Counted from the first letter of the stretch, positions 32,179-40,726 are shown. The stretch: DNA of 49,792 nt from JALZAH01 sp051000755 (GCA_051000755.1 JBPCNZ010000094.1:1-49792), one strand, 5' to 3'. A program made the numbers and translations. Notes: a model not told the origin generated them from the letters alone.

Positions 32179-34008
32179 TTGATCACCAACGCCGACCGGG
32201 TGCCGATCGGCGCCCGATCCTGGATAGGTGACGGCGGGACCGGTGCCGCCGTGGCCGCCGACGGGACCATCGACTGGTACTGCAGCGAACGCTTCGACGC
32301 TCCCGCCGCGCTCGGGCGCCTCCTCGATCCCGCGGCCGGCGCCGTGCGGGTCGGGCCCCGACGCGTGGCGTCGGACAGCCGCCGGCGCCTCCCTCCCGCC
32401 CGCCAGGAGTACGTGGAAGCGACGACGACGACCAGGACGACCTCGGCAGGGCCCGGCTTCGTCACCGTGACCGACGACCTGATGCCCTGGCCCGGGTCGG
32501 GGGCGACGCCGCCGGGCCGCATCATCAGGATGATCACGGCCCGGTCCGGACCCGTCGACGTGGAGCTCGAGGTCGTCCCTGGCACCGCCTACGGCCCGGC
32601 CCGGTCAACCTCGGTGTGGTCAGAAGGGATGGCGTTCGGCTCCACCGTGGTCCGATCGGGTCTGGAGGCCTCGCCCGTGGCCCTCGACCGGGACCACATC
32701 CTGTGGCGCGCCGTCCGGCGCCTGGATCTGGGCGAGACGATGGTCGTGACCATCGATCAGGCCGACCACCCCCACCATCACGGCCTCTCCCCCGATGCCG
32801 CCCACCGGCTGGCCGAGGACACGACGTCGGCGTGGCGGACGTGGCTCGGCGGCCTGACCTACCAGGGGCCGTACCGGGCCCAGGTGGAGCGGGCGGCCCT
32901 GACCCTCAAGGCCCTCACCTGGTACCGGGGAGGCGCCCCGGTGGCGGCGGGCACGGCCGGACTGCCCCGCCGGGCCGGAGGCGAGCGCAACAGCGACGGG
33001 CGAATGGTTCCCTGGCGCCTGGCCGCCGGGGTGGCCGGGGTCCTCGGCCGGATCGGCTTCGCCGAGGATGCCGAGGCGGCCGAAGCCTGGCTCCGCGGCG
33101 CCGTCGAATCGTCGGCGCCGCCCTGGCCCACGTTCGCGGATGTGGAGGGCGGCCCCGTTCCCGAGGGGGAAGAGCTGCCCGTGGCCGGCTGGCGCCGTTC
33201 GCAACCGGTCACCGTCGGCGGGCCCACCCCCCGCCTCGACCTCGACCTGTACGGCGACGTGGCCGGAGCCATCTCGGCCAGTGGGCGCCACCGCAGCGAC
33301 GGCGCCCCCGACGGCGCCGGGCCCCTCAGCGCGGCCTGGCCGGCCCTGGTCGCCGGAGCCGACTGGCTGGGCGACCACTGGAGGGACTCCGACAGCGGCG
33401 TGTGGGGCCTGGGCGGACCGTCCCGGGAACTGGTGGCCTCCAAGGTCCAGGCGTGGGTGGCCCTCGATCGCATGGTCCGCACGGCGCGGGCCGTTAACCC
33501 TCTCGACCTCGACGCCGCCGGCTGGCAGCTCACCGCAGCCCAGATCGCCTCCTGGTGCGAGGCGGAGGGACTGGCCATGGACGGAGGGCTGCGCCTGGAA
33601 CCCTCCCCCGAGGACCTCCCCGACGCCGCCCTCCTCCGGGTGGCGTGGTCCGGCCCCTGGCCGCCCGACCACCCCATCGTTGTCAGGACGGTCGACCGGA
33701 TCATCGAACAGCTCTCCGTGGGCCTGCTCGTCCACCGCTACCCGACCGGCCTCGACGACGGGATCGACGGGAGCGACAGCCCCGACGTGGAAGCCTCCCT
33801 GTGGGCCGTCCGGGCCCTCGCCCGCCTGGAGCGCTGGGACCAGGCCCACGCCAGGATGGAAGCGGTGTGCTCCCTGGCCGGCCCGTGCGGCCTCCTGACC
33901 TCGGCCGCCGACCCGGCCTCGGGGGAGTTGCTGGGCAACCTGCCCGACGCCGGCGCCCACCTGGCCCTGATCCAGGCCGCCATCGCCCTCCAGGAGGGGC
34001 CCACGTAG
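32179..34008 (+). CDS. Glycoside hydrolase family 15-like protein, probable pseudoenzyme
   Basis: 609 aa with the architecture of bacterial GH15 glucoamylase/trehalase proteins: an N-terminal beta-domain (IGDGGTGAAVAADGTIDWYCSERFDAPAALGRLLDP) and an (alpha/alpha)6 barrel (RAALTLKALTWYRGGAPVAAGTAGLP). Key sites are changed. The family RNWDYRYxWLRD reads RNSDGRMVPWRLA; the general-acid WE(V)RG reads VWGLGGPSRELVASKVQAWVALDR, losing the Glu; the base in G(E)EGxF..CSFWLV reads GSDSPDVEASLWAV. The middle is also shortened. It is therefore probably non-catalytic or has a new role. TTG start is likely, following greA by 9 bp. Confidence 0.7.
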   Translation: MITNADRVPIGARSWIGDGGTGAAVAADGTIDWYCSERFDAPAALGRLLDPAAGAVRVGPRRVASDSRRRLPPARQEYVEATTTTRTTSAGPGFVTVTDDLMPWPGSGATPPGRIIRMITARSGPVDVELEVVPGTAYGPARSTSVWSEGMAFGSTVVRSGLEASPVALDRDHILWRAVRRLDLGETMVVTIDQADHPHHHGLSPDAAHRLAEDTTSAWRTWLGGLTYQGPYRAQVERAALTLKALTWYRGGAPVAAGTAGLPRRAGGERNSDGRMVPWRLAAGVAGVLGRIGFAEDAEAAEAWLRGAVESSAPPWPTFADVEGGPVPEGEELPVAGWRRSQPVTVGGPTPRLDLDLYGDVAGAISASGRHRSDGAPDGAGPLSAAWPALVAGADWLGDHWRDSDSGVWGLGGPSRELVASKVQAWVALDRMVRTARAVNPLDLDAAGWQLTAAQIASWCEAEGLAMDGGLRLEPSPEDLPDAALLRVAWSGPWPPDHPIVVRTVDRIIEQLSVGLLVHRYPTGLDDGIDGSDSPDVEASLWAVRALARLERWDQAHARMEAVCSLAGPCGLLTSAADPASGELLGNLPDAGAHLALIQAAIALQEGPT

Positions 34009-34022
34009 ATCCTGGCCCTGCC

Positions 34023-34880
34023 CTACCGCAAGGGCTGGGCGCCAGGGACGAGGGCGGCGAGATACGCCATCATGCGGTTGGTGAGGCCCGACATCACGGC
34101 CATGTCGTCGGTGGCGCTGCTGGGAACGGTGCGCAGGACGTCCGCCACCGGCAGGTCGGGCAGGGCCCGGGTGGCGAGGGCGCAGATCAGCTCGGCCGCG
34201 TCCCGGACCAGGCCGGAATCCACACCCCAGACCATGTCGAAGAAGCGATCACGGTCCGCCACGCGGCTCTGACCGGGTAGCTCTCTCGCCGAGAGGCAAG
34301 CCGAGAACCGGGGCCCGTACCAGGCCACGAACCACTCCCGGCGAAGGGGATCGGCGGCGCCGATCGGCACCTCGATGGGCCGGTCGGCGAGCGTCGCCGG
34401 CGCGTCGAAGTCGGCGAAGGCCAGAGCCATGGTCGCGCCACTCGCCAGATCTCCCCACCGGGCCTGGGCCCGGCGGTAGTGGTGTTCGCGTTGGAAGCCG
34501 GCCGCCACCAGGAGCGGGCTCTCGGCCCGGTTGTGACCCTCGTCCTCGATGGCATGGCTCAGGGCCGCCAGACCCCGCTTGGTGAAGCGGTGCACCGGCA
34601 GGTCCGGCCACCGGCGACGGAGGCCGGCGTGCACAGAGCCGTGACCGTGGTCGGCGCCGGCCCGGGCCCGTTCGATGGCGACGGGCAACGCCAGCCCTGC
34701 GGCCCGGTCGGCGGCGACCTGGCGGACCTGGTCGATCACCGAGGCGGCGTAGCACCGTTGGCCTCCGGGCCCCCGGGTCGGCTCGGGAAATCCGTACCGC
34801 GACTCCCAGACCCGCAGCGTGGCCGGTGTCAACCCTGTCCGGCGAGCCACCTCTCCGATGCTGAGCAGGGTAGGGGCCAT
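34023..34880 (-). CDS. MerR-family regulator with DICT sensor domain
   Basis: 285 aa. Residues about 1-75 are a MerR winged helix (LLSIGEVARRTGLTPATLRVWESRYGFPEPTRGPGGQRCYAASVIDQV). After a linker comes a DICT domain (VHRFTKRGLAALSHAIEDEGHNRAESPLLVAAGFQREHHYRRAQARWGDLA...), associated with light, oxygen or redox sensing. Cys count is low, so it is not a metal MerR. TAGGCT lies 6 nt and TTGTTT 29 nt before the ATG, giving a leaderless transcript. It is divergent from the hemerythrin gene across a 88-bp gap with a dyad overlapping both -35 boxes, and probably controls both. Confidence 0.88.
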   Translation of the reverse strand: MAPTLLSIGEVARRTGLTPATLRVWESRYGFPEPTRGPGGQRCYAASVIDQVRQVAADRAAGLALPVAIERARAGADHGHGSVHAGLRRRWPDLPVHRFTKRGLAALSHAIEDEGHNRAESPLLVAAGFQREHHYRRAQARWGDLASGATMALAFADFDAPATLADRPIEVPIGAADPLRREWFVAWYGPRFSACLSARELPGQSRVADRDRFFDMVWGVDSGLVRDAAELICALATRALPDLPVADVLRTVPSSATDDMAVMSGLTNRMMAYLAALVPGAQPLR

Positions 34881-34886
34881 GTTCGG

Positions 34887-34960
34887 AGCCTAAACCGATG
34901 GCCACACTTAAACAACTCGACCAGGGATAGTTGAACAAGGCGTTCGGTAGCGGGTAGCGT
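34887..34960. promoter_or_regulatory. Divergent merR / hemerythrin promoters with shared dyad
   Basis: Minus: TTGTTT (34915-34910), 17 bp, TAGGCT (34892-34887), 6 nt to the ATG at 34880. Plus: TTGAAC (34931-34936), 18 bp, TAGCGT (34955-34960), 8 nt to the ATG at 34969. The dyad CAACT (34913-34917) / AGTTG (34929-34933) overlaps both -35 boxes, a good candidate operator for the MerR protein. Confidence 0.6.
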
Positions 34961-34968
34961 CGACCACC

Positions 34969-35493
34969 ATGACCGACCATGGAGTCCAGCATCTGCTCGA
35001 GGACCATCGTCAGGTGGAGGCCCTCATCACCGAGGTGTCGGATCCCGGGGCCGACCGGGGTTCGGCCCTGCGCCGCCTGGTCGCGACCCTCGCACGCCAC
35101 GATGCGGTCGAGATCGAGGTGCTCTACCCCGTCCTGCGGGCCCACGTCGAAGGCGGCGACGACCTGGCTGACGACACCGAAGCCCAGCATCAGGCCATCG
35201 ACCTCCTCCTGTCCAAGATCGAGCGCCGCTCGGTGACCGATCCCGCGGTGGGCGACCTCTTCGCCGAACTGGTCGCCGAGGTACGCGCCCACGTCCGACA
35301 CGAGGAAGAGGTCGTGTTCCCCGCCATCCGTGCCGCTCTTCCGCCGGCCGAGTGGGTCGAGCTCGGCGAGGACATCGAAGCGGCCCGCCAGGACGCCAGC
35401 ACCCACCCTCACCCCCATCTCGGACATTCGAGGGTCGCCCGGGCCGCGGCCAAGGCCATCGACCGGGGCCGGGAGCAGACCATCAACCGCTGA
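34969..35493 (+). CDS. Hemerythrin-domain protein
   Basis: 174 aa, a four-helix hemerythrin. The likely di-iron ligands are in VQHLLEDHRQVEALI, ATLARHDAVEIEVLYPVLRAH, AEAQHQAIDLLLSKI-type helix three and EVRAHVRHEEEVVFPAIRAAL. The domain binds O2 or handles iron or NO stress. The C-terminal tail (STHPHPHLGHSRVARAAAKAIDRGREQ) is His- and basic-rich and may be flexible. The promoter gives a leaderless transcript. It is divergent from the MerR-DICT regulator, which suggests oxygen- or redox-controlled expression (inference). Confidence 0.85.
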   Translation: MTDHGVQHLLEDHRQVEALITEVSDPGADRGSALRRLVATLARHDAVEIEVLYPVLRAHVEGGDDLADDTEAQHQAIDLLLSKIERRSVTDPAVGDLFAELVAEVRAHVRHEEEVVFPAIRAALPPAEWVELGEDIEAARQDASTHPHPHLGHSRVARAAAKAIDRGREQTINR

Positions 35494-35552
35494 GCACGTC
35501 CCCGCCCACCCGCCGCCTCTTTCCCCTGCCCAGGACCGTCAAAGGAGCCCAC

Positions 35553-35894
35553 ATGTCTCAGATCATGCAGCAAGAAGATGGGGCCGTTCGTCGGGCGCGG
35601 AGCGCGCCGCCGTGGCCGAAGCCCCGCTACAACAGGGACACGTGGCGGCGAGCCGCGGCCTGTCGCGACGAGGACCCGCAACTGTTCTTTCCCGTTGGTT
35701 CGACCGGCATGGCCGCCGATCAGATCCAACAGGCCAAGGCCGTGTGCGCGGCCTGCCCGGTCCGGTCGCCGTGCCTGACCTTCGCCCTGACCAGCAATCA
35801 GGAGTTCGGCGTGTGGGGCGGCCGTGACGAGGACGAGCGCCGCCACCTCCGCCGCCAGTGGCGGGCGGGCGTGGCGAACGCCGAGCCCGCCTGA
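35553..35894 (+). CDS. WhiB-family iron-sulfur transcription factor
   Basis: 113 aa, with four cysteines in the WhiB pattern: Cys37, then Cys65-x2-Cys68-x5-Cys74 (AVCAACPVRSPC), coordinating a [4Fe-4S] cluster; the GVWGG turn is at 86-90, followed by a basic DNA-contact tail (RRHLRRQWRAG). The AAAGGAG site precedes the ATG. WhiB proteins bind the sigma factor and respond to redox, oxygen or NO. It follows the hemerythrin gene and lies convergent to pepA. The exact Wbl type is not identifiable. Confidence 0.93.
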   Translation: MSQIMQQEDGAVRRARSAPPWPKPRYNRDTWRRAAACRDEDPQLFFPVGSTGMAADQIQQAKAVCAACPVRSPCLTFALTSNQEFGVWGGRDEDERRHLRRQWRAGVANAEPA

Positions 35895-35918
35895 CCACCC
35901 CATGAGGACGGGCCGGGC

Positions 35919-37352
35919 TCAGCCAGCGATGAGCTGCAGCAGCGTCCTCGCCCCCCACCCCGTCGCTCCCCGGGTCAGCCAGCCGTCATCCTTGTCCGAC
36001 CAGCTGGGAGCGGCGATGTCGAGATGGGCCCACGGTCGATCACCGACGAACTCGGCGAGGACCAGGGCGGCCATGATCGCTCCGGCGTCGGAGTTGGAGG
36101 CCACGTTCTTCAGGTCGGCCACGTCGGAGTCCAGCTTCGGGCGATAGGCGGTCACCAAGGGGAGCCGCCACGCTGGCTCGCCGGCCCGGTCCGCCGCCTG
36201 GATGACCGAAGCCACCAGATCGTCGTCATTCCCCAAAACCGCAGCCACACCCGGGCCGAGGGCCACGCGCTGGGATCCCGTGAGGGTGGCGATGTCCACG
36301 ATCGCGTCAGGCGACTCCTCGGCGGCCAGGGCCAGGGCGTCAGCGAGGACCAGGCGGCCCTCGGCGTCGGTGTTGAGGACCTCGATGGTGGTGCCGTTCC
36401 TGATCGTCAGGATGTCACCGGGGCGAATGGCATGACCGCTCGGCATGTTCTCGGTCGACGCCACCCAGCCCGTGACCCGCACCGCCAGCCCGAGCTCGGC
36501 AGCGGCCGCCACCGACGCGATGACGGCGGCGGCGCCTCCCATGTCGCTCTTCATGGTCATCATCGAACCCGCCGACTTGATCGACAGCCCCCCGGAGTCG
36601 AAGGTGATGCCCTTGCCGACGAGGGCCACGCTGCGCTCGGCGCCCGCCGGTTCGTAGGAGAGGCGCAGGAGGCAGGCCGGTTCGTCCGCCCCCTGGCTGA
36701 CCCCGCCCAGACCACCGAGATGCTCGGCCGCGATGCGCTCCTCGTCCCACACGTCGACGGCAAAGCCGTACCGCCGGCCCAGCTCGACGGCGATACCGGC
36801 CAGAGCCGAGGGGGTCAACGTCCCGGCCGGCTCGTTGACCCAGTCCCGACTGCGCACCGTGGCCAGCGCCGCCACTGCCCCGAAGCGGACCGCCTCGGCG
36901 TCGCCTCCCACGATCACGACCCGCTGCGGACCGGTTGCCTTCGCCTTGGTCGAACCGCCGTAGTGGTAGCCGCCGAGGGCGATGCCCTCGACCGCGGCGG
37001 AGGCCAGGTCGGTCCCGCGGCCGGCCCGTGCGACCGTCGTGGCCGCCACGGTGGTTGGCGACAGGTGGTGAGCCAACGCCGCCCCCGCCCGTCGCACCAC
37101 GTCGGCGTCGACACCGGAACGGGGCCCCACCCCCAACGCCACCACGACGGTCCCGTCATCCGCCGGCACGGCCTGGGACTGGCCCGGTTGCCCCTCGAAG
37201 CCGCAGCGGGTCAGGAAGCCGTGATCGAGGGTGGCGCCGGCCCCGTCAGGAAGGGACCCGTCCGCGAAGACGGGAACGCCGAGAACCTCGGCATCGGCGG
37301 GGACGTCAGTGCTGGCCTCGAACGTGGGGATGCCTCGGGACAGATCAGCCAT
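35919..37352 (-). CDS. pepA: Leucyl aminopeptidase (M17)
   Basis: 477 aa. The C-terminal catalytic domain has the two-zinc site: LVGKGITFDSGGLSIKSAGSMMTMKSDMGGAAAV and NTDAEGRLVLADALALA (the M17 signature), with TLTGSQRVALG after. The N-terminal ~180 residues are the typical macro-like domain. It removes N-terminal amino acids from peptides. It starts with ATG at 37352, overlapping the end of the adenosyltransferase gene by 8 bp, so it is co-transcribed with it and with the ABC-F gene. Confidence 0.95.
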   Translation of the reverse strand: MADLSRGIPTFEASTDVPADAEVLGVPVFADGSLPDGAGATLDHGFLTRCGFEGQPGQSQAVPADDGTVVVALGVGPRSGVDADVVRRAGAALAHHLSPTTVAATTVARAGRGTDLASAAVEGIALGGYHYGGSTKAKATGPQRVVIVGGDAEAVRFGAVAALATVRSRDWVNEPAGTLTPSALAGIAVELGRRYGFAVDVWDEERIAAEHLGGLGGVSQGADEPACLLRLSYEPAGAERSVALVGKGITFDSGGLSIKSAGSMMTMKSDMGGAAAVIASVAAAAELGLAVRVTGWVASTENMPSGHAIRPGDILTIRNGTTIEVLNTDAEGRLVLADALALAAEESPDAIVDIATLTGSQRVALGPGVAAVLGNDDDLVASVIQAADRAGEPAWRLPLVTAYRPKLDSDVADLKNVASNSDAGAIMAALVLAEFVGDRPWAHLDIAAPSWSDKDDGWLTRGATGWGARTLLQLIAG

Positions 37353-37932
37353 GCGGGGTTGCTCCTTCCTCGGGTGGGAGTCCGGCTTCGAGGGCGGCCT
37401 GGCGGGAGAGCAGCGAGTCGCCCTGCTCCTGCCAGCGGGCCATGGTCCACACCAGGTCGGACAGGCGATTCAGGTAAGGGGCGGCGCGGGAGTCGGCGGC
37501 AGCGGCGCCGACGGCGAGGCGCTCGGCCCTGCGGGTCACGGTGCGGGCCACGTCGAGGGCCGCCGCCACCCGGTCATGGCCGGGGACGACGAAGTCCTTC
37601 AACGGGGGGAAGCGGCCGGTGAGCTCGTCGATCAGGGGCTCCAGGGCGGCGACCATCTCGGAGGTGACGAGGGTGACGCCGGCCGTGAGCTTGGCCCGGT
37701 TGGCGGTGGCGGTGGCCACATCGGCCATGAGCACGTACAGCTCCCGCTCCAGCCGGACGAGCAACTCATCGAGCTCGGAGCCCGGCTCCACCTCGGCCCG
37801 GACCACGCCCAGCGCGGCCTGCGCCTCGTCCACCGCACCGTTGGCCTCTATGACCGGGCTGTCCTTGGCGACCCGGCCCCCGTAGAGCAGGCCCGTCGTC
37901 CCGTCGTCCCCCCGGCGGGTGTACACCTTCAT
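37345..37932 (-). CDS. Cob(I)alamin adenosyltransferase, PduO/MMAB type
   Basis: 195 aa. The ATP-binding N-terminus is KVYTRRGDDGTTGLLYGGRVAKDSPVIEANGAVDEAQAALG; the other features are LELYVLMADVATA-type helix (RELYVLMADV), FVVPGHDRVAAALDVARTVTRRAER (the family PGG/SGH-like site) and YLNRLSDLVWTMARWQEQ. It attaches the 5'-deoxyadenosyl group to cob(I)alamin, making adenosylcobalamin. A short leaderless upstream ORF overlaps its ATG (TCATGA), suggesting translational coupling. It stands near metH, a methylcobalamin user, though these genes are not in one operon. Confidence 0.93.
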   Translation of the reverse strand: MKVYTRRGDDGTTGLLYGGRVAKDSPVIEANGAVDEAQAALGVVRAEVEPGSELDELLVRLERELYVLMADVATATANRAKLTAGVTLVTSEMVAALEPLIDELTGRFPPLKDFVVPGHDRVAAALDVARTVTRRAERLAVGAAAADSRAAPYLNRLSDLVWTMARWQEQGDSLLSRQAALEAGLPPEEGATPHG

Positions 37933-37958
37933 GAGCGGGGCCGCGACGTCAGGCACAT
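37929..37958 (-). CDS. Nine-residue upstream ORF MCLTSRPRS
   Basis: ATG at 37958 follows TAGGCT (37972-37967) by 8 nt, as in leaderless genes here. The frame runs ATG TGC CTG ACG TCG CGG CCC CGC TCA TGA and its stop overlaps the adenosyltransferase ATG, as ATGA in different frames. This would couple translation of the adenosyltransferase to the peptide. It contains one Cys. Whether it is translated is inferred. Confidence 0.45.
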   Translation of the reverse strand: MCLTSRPRS

Positions 37959-37966
37959 GACCACAG

Positions 37967-37972
37967 AGCCTA
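37967..37972 (-). promoter_or_regulatory. -10 element for adenosyltransferase-pepA
   Basis: TAGGCT on the minus strand in the short gap after the ABC-F stop at 37988, 8 nt before the upstream ORF start. It would give an internal promoter. Confidence 0.45.
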
Positions 37973-37987
37973 CGACCCCGACGGGCC

Positions 37988-39613
37988 TCAAAAGCCGACG
38001 AGAACCCGGCCGGCGTCGACCTCGACGGACCGGTCAACCCGGACCGTCTCGAGCAGCCACCGATCGTGGGTGACGAGCAGCAGGGTCCCCGCGAAGTCCT
38101 CGAGGGCCGACTCGAGCTGCTCGATGGCGGGCAGGTCCAGGTGGTTGGTCGGCTCGTCGAGGACCAGACAGTTGGTGCCTTCGACGCTGAGCGCGGCCAG
38201 CAGGGCCCGTGTCCGCTCCCCCGGCGACAGACGGTCGATCCGCCGCAGCACCTGGTCGGCCCCCAACCCGAACTTGGCCAGGGTGGAGCGGGCCTCCTCG
38301 GGCCGGGTGCCGGTGCGAGCCGTGAACCCTTCGAGCAGGGTGGCGCCGACCAGCCTGCTGCGGCGTTGGTCGAGCTCACCGAAACGGACACCGGGGCCGG
38401 CCCAGCGGGCCCCGCCGGCGAGGCCCACCGACCCGGTGAGGGCGCCCAGCAGCGTCGACTTGCCCCCGCCGTTGGGGCCGGTGATGACCACCCGTTCGGC
38501 CCATCCGATCTCCACATCGACAGGCCCCAGGCGGAAGGTCCCCCGTTCCACGACGGCACCGTCGAGGCGGGCGACAACATCGCCGCTGCGATCGGTCGGC
38601 GCCAGGTCGAGGTGCAGGTCCCACCCCTCCCACGGCTTGTCCACCGTCGGTAACCGCTCGAGGGCCCGTTGGGAGGTCCGGACCTTCGAGGCCTGCTTCT
38701 CGGTGCGGTTGATGAAGAACCCCCGCTGGGCCCGGTCGTGGTCCCTGGGGCGCTTCACCGCCTTGCGCACACCCGACTCCGACCAGGAACGTTGGGTCCT
38801 GACTCGCTCGGCCAGGCGGCGGCGCTGCTCGTCCCAGACCCCGAACGCGGCCTGCTGCTGGCTGCGAGCCGTCGCTCGACGCTCGACATACTCGCTCCAG
38901 GCGCCGGCGTACTCGGTGGCGGTGTGGAGGTGTTCGGCCAGTTCGAGGATCCGGTGCACGGAACGGTCGAGGAAGGCCCGGTCATGGGAGACGACCACGA
39001 CCGCCCCTGGTAAGGCCGCCAGGAACCCTTCGAGACGGTCGAGCCCCTCGAAATCGAGATCATTGGTGGGCTCGTCGAGCAGGAACACATCGAAGCGGGA
39101 CACCATGATGGCAGCCAACCCGGCCCGGGCCGCCTGGCCGCCGGACAGGTCCTCCAGCGCCACCGCCAGTCGGTCGGTCCCGAGACCCAGGTCGGCACAC
39201 GCTGTCGCGGCCCGGGCCTCGAAGTCGTCACCGCCGAGGGCCAGAAAATGGTCGAGGGCGGCCCCGTAGGCATCGATCTGTTCGGGATCGCCGGCCAGCA
39301 GATCGGTCCGTCGGTCCAACTCGGCGCCGGCCGCAGCAACCCCGCTGCGCCGGGCCAGGTAGCCGAGAAGAGTCTCGCCGGCCACGCCGTCGGGTTCCTG
39401 GGCCAGGTACCCGACCCGCAGGGTGACCGGCGACCGCTCGACGGAGCCTGCGTCGGGCGTCTCCATGCCGGCCAGGACCCGCAGGAGGGTGGACTTGCCG
39501 ATGCCGTTCGGTCCCACCACGCCGAGTCGGGTCCGGGGGCCGACCGACAACGACACGGCGGACAGGATGGGCTGATCACCCCGCCCGAGGGAGACGGCCT
39601 TGGCGGTGAGCAC
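37988..39613 (-). CDS. ABC-F family ATPase
   Basis: 541 aa with two ABC domains and no transmembrane part. Domain 1: Walker A GPNGIGKST, signature LSGGQAARAGLAA, Walker B VFLLDEPTNDLD. Domain 2: Walker A GPNGGGKST, signature LSPGERTRALLAA and NCLVLDEPTNHLD. The interdomain linker (VKRPRDHDRAQRGFFINRTEKQASKVRTSQRALERLP) is rich in basic residues and would enter the ribosomal P/E site. ABC-F proteins act in translation or antibiotic protection; this one could be of either kind. The GTG at 39613 follows TAGCTT by 8 nt. First gene of the operon with the adenosyltransferase and pepA. Confidence 0.9.
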   Translation of the reverse strand: MLTAKAVSLGRGDQPILSAVSLSVGPRTRLGVVGPNGIGKSTLLRVLAGMETPDAGSVERSPVTLRVGYLAQEPDGVAGETLLGYLARRSGVAAAGAELDRRTDLLAGDPEQIDAYGAALDHFLALGGDDFEARAATACADLGLGTDRLAVALEDLSGGQAARAGLAAIMVSRFDVFLLDEPTNDLDFEGLDRLEGFLAALPGAVVVVSHDRAFLDRSVHRILELAEHLHTATEYAGAWSEYVERRATARSQQQAAFGVWDEQRRRLAERVRTQRSWSESGVRKAVKRPRDHDRAQRGFFINRTEKQASKVRTSQRALERLPTVDKPWEGWDLHLDLAPTDRSGDVVARLDGAVVERGTFRLGPVDVEIGWAERVVITGPNGGGKSTLLGALTGSVGLAGGARWAGPGVRFGELDQRRSRLVGATLLEGFTARTGTRPEEARSTLAKFGLGADQVLRRIDRLSPGERTRALLAALSVEGTNCLVLDEPTNHLDLPAIEQLESALEDFAGTLLLVTHDRWLLETVRVDRSVEVDAGRVLVGF

Positions 39614-39621
39614 GGCCGACG

Positions 39622-39627
39622 AAGCTA
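39622..39627 (-). promoter_or_regulatory. -10 element of ABC-F gene
   Basis: TAGCTT on the minus strand, 8 nt before the GTG at 39613, indicating a leaderless transcript. Confidence 0.45.
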
Positions 39628-39676
39628 GCTGCCCCTCACCGGCGCCTCGAACGGTTTGGCGCCAGTCGGCAGCGGG

Positions 39677-40726
39677 TCAACCGATCTGGGTACCGGCCTC
39701 ACCGGGAAGATCTCCCCAGGTATCACCGATCGACGGGTCGCCGAGACCGATGGGCTTGGTGCCGGATTGGTTGGCCCGGGCCTGGCGGGCCCGGGCCTTG
39801 CGCACGGACTGGGCCCGACCGGACGCCGTCGACGGCACCGGCCACACCGCGTCGATGGCCGAGTTCAGCTCGGCGCCGATGAGCACAGCCAGGGCCGTCA
39901 CGTAGAAGAACAGCAGGGCGGCGATCGGGGCGGCCAGGGAACCGTAGGCCGACTTCGAGCGGAAGCTCGACTCGAGGTAGGCCCGCACCAGGAAACTGCC
40001 GACCAGCCACGCGGTCATGGCCACCAGCGCTCCGGGGATCCCCCGCCGCCACCGGACCCGGACCGGCAGGCAGAGCATGTACATGGTGGTGAGCACGGCG
40101 ACCGAGCCCAGCCCGACGACGGGCCAGTACAAGACGTGGACGAGGAAGGAGCCGTCGCCGGCCAGCGAACCTGGGAACAGGGAGATGATCACGTCGGGGC
40201 CCAGGGCCAGCGCCGGCAGGAGGACCAGGCCGGTGGCCACCGCGCCCAGATAGAGGCCGAGGGCCACCAGCCGGCTGCGTAGCGCACTGCGCAGCCCTCG
40301 CATGTCGTAGGCCACGGTGATCACGTTGACGTAATCGCTCATGACCGTCGAACCCGACCACAACGAGATGAGGAAGCCGATGGAGACGACCTCGAGGTGG
40401 CCGCGGGCCAGGATCTGGTTGACCAGCGGGGCGACGGTGCTGTTGACCGTGCCCGGGGTAAGCACATCGCCGGCTACCCGCAGGACGTCGTCGTGGATCT
40501 TGACGACGTTGGCGTGGCCCAGGATTCCGTTGAAGTACCCGAGCAGGCCGAAGATGGCCAGGAACAGCGACGGAAGCGACACGATGGCCCAGAACCCGGC
40601 TTCGGCGGCCAGGCCCAGAATGCGATCCTCGAAGACCCGATGCCAGGTCTTGGCCACCACGTGGCGGATCAGATGGGGAGGCCTCGACCCCTCCGGCCAG
40701 ACCAGGAACTCCTCAGTGCTGGTCAA
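39677..40726 (-). CDS. YihY/BrkB family membrane protein
   Basis: 349 aa with about six predicted transmembrane helices, e.g. AGFWAIVSLPSLFLAIFGLLGYFNG, LGLYLGAVATGLVLLPALAL, VLYWPVVGLGSVAVLTTMYMLCL, GALVAMTAWLVGSFLVRAYL and AALLFFYVTALAVLIGAELNSAID. The RxxxxAAEAGFWAIVSLPSL N-terminus and GAELN near the end match the BrkB/YihY family, whose function is unclear. The only available start in frame upstream of the domain is TTG at 40726, within a tandem repeat; a GTG inside (VVAKTWHRVFED) is also possible. A basic tail follows the last helix. Confidence 0.85.
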   Translation of the reverse strand: MTSTEEFLVWPEGSRPPHLIRHVVAKTWHRVFEDRILGLAAEAGFWAIVSLPSLFLAIFGLLGYFNGILGHANVVKIHDDVLRVAGDVLTPGTVNSTVAPLVNQILARGHLEVVSIGFLISLWSGSTVMSDYVNVITVAYDMRGLRSALRSRLVALGLYLGAVATGLVLLPALALGPDVIISLFPGSLAGDGSFLVHVLYWPVVGLGSVAVLTTMYMLCLPVRVRWRRGIPGALVAMTAWLVGSFLVRAYLESSFRSKSAYGSLAAPIAALLFFYVTALAVLIGAELNSAIDAVWPVPSTASGRAQSVRKARARQARANQSGTKPIGLGDPSIGDTWGDLPGEAGTQIG

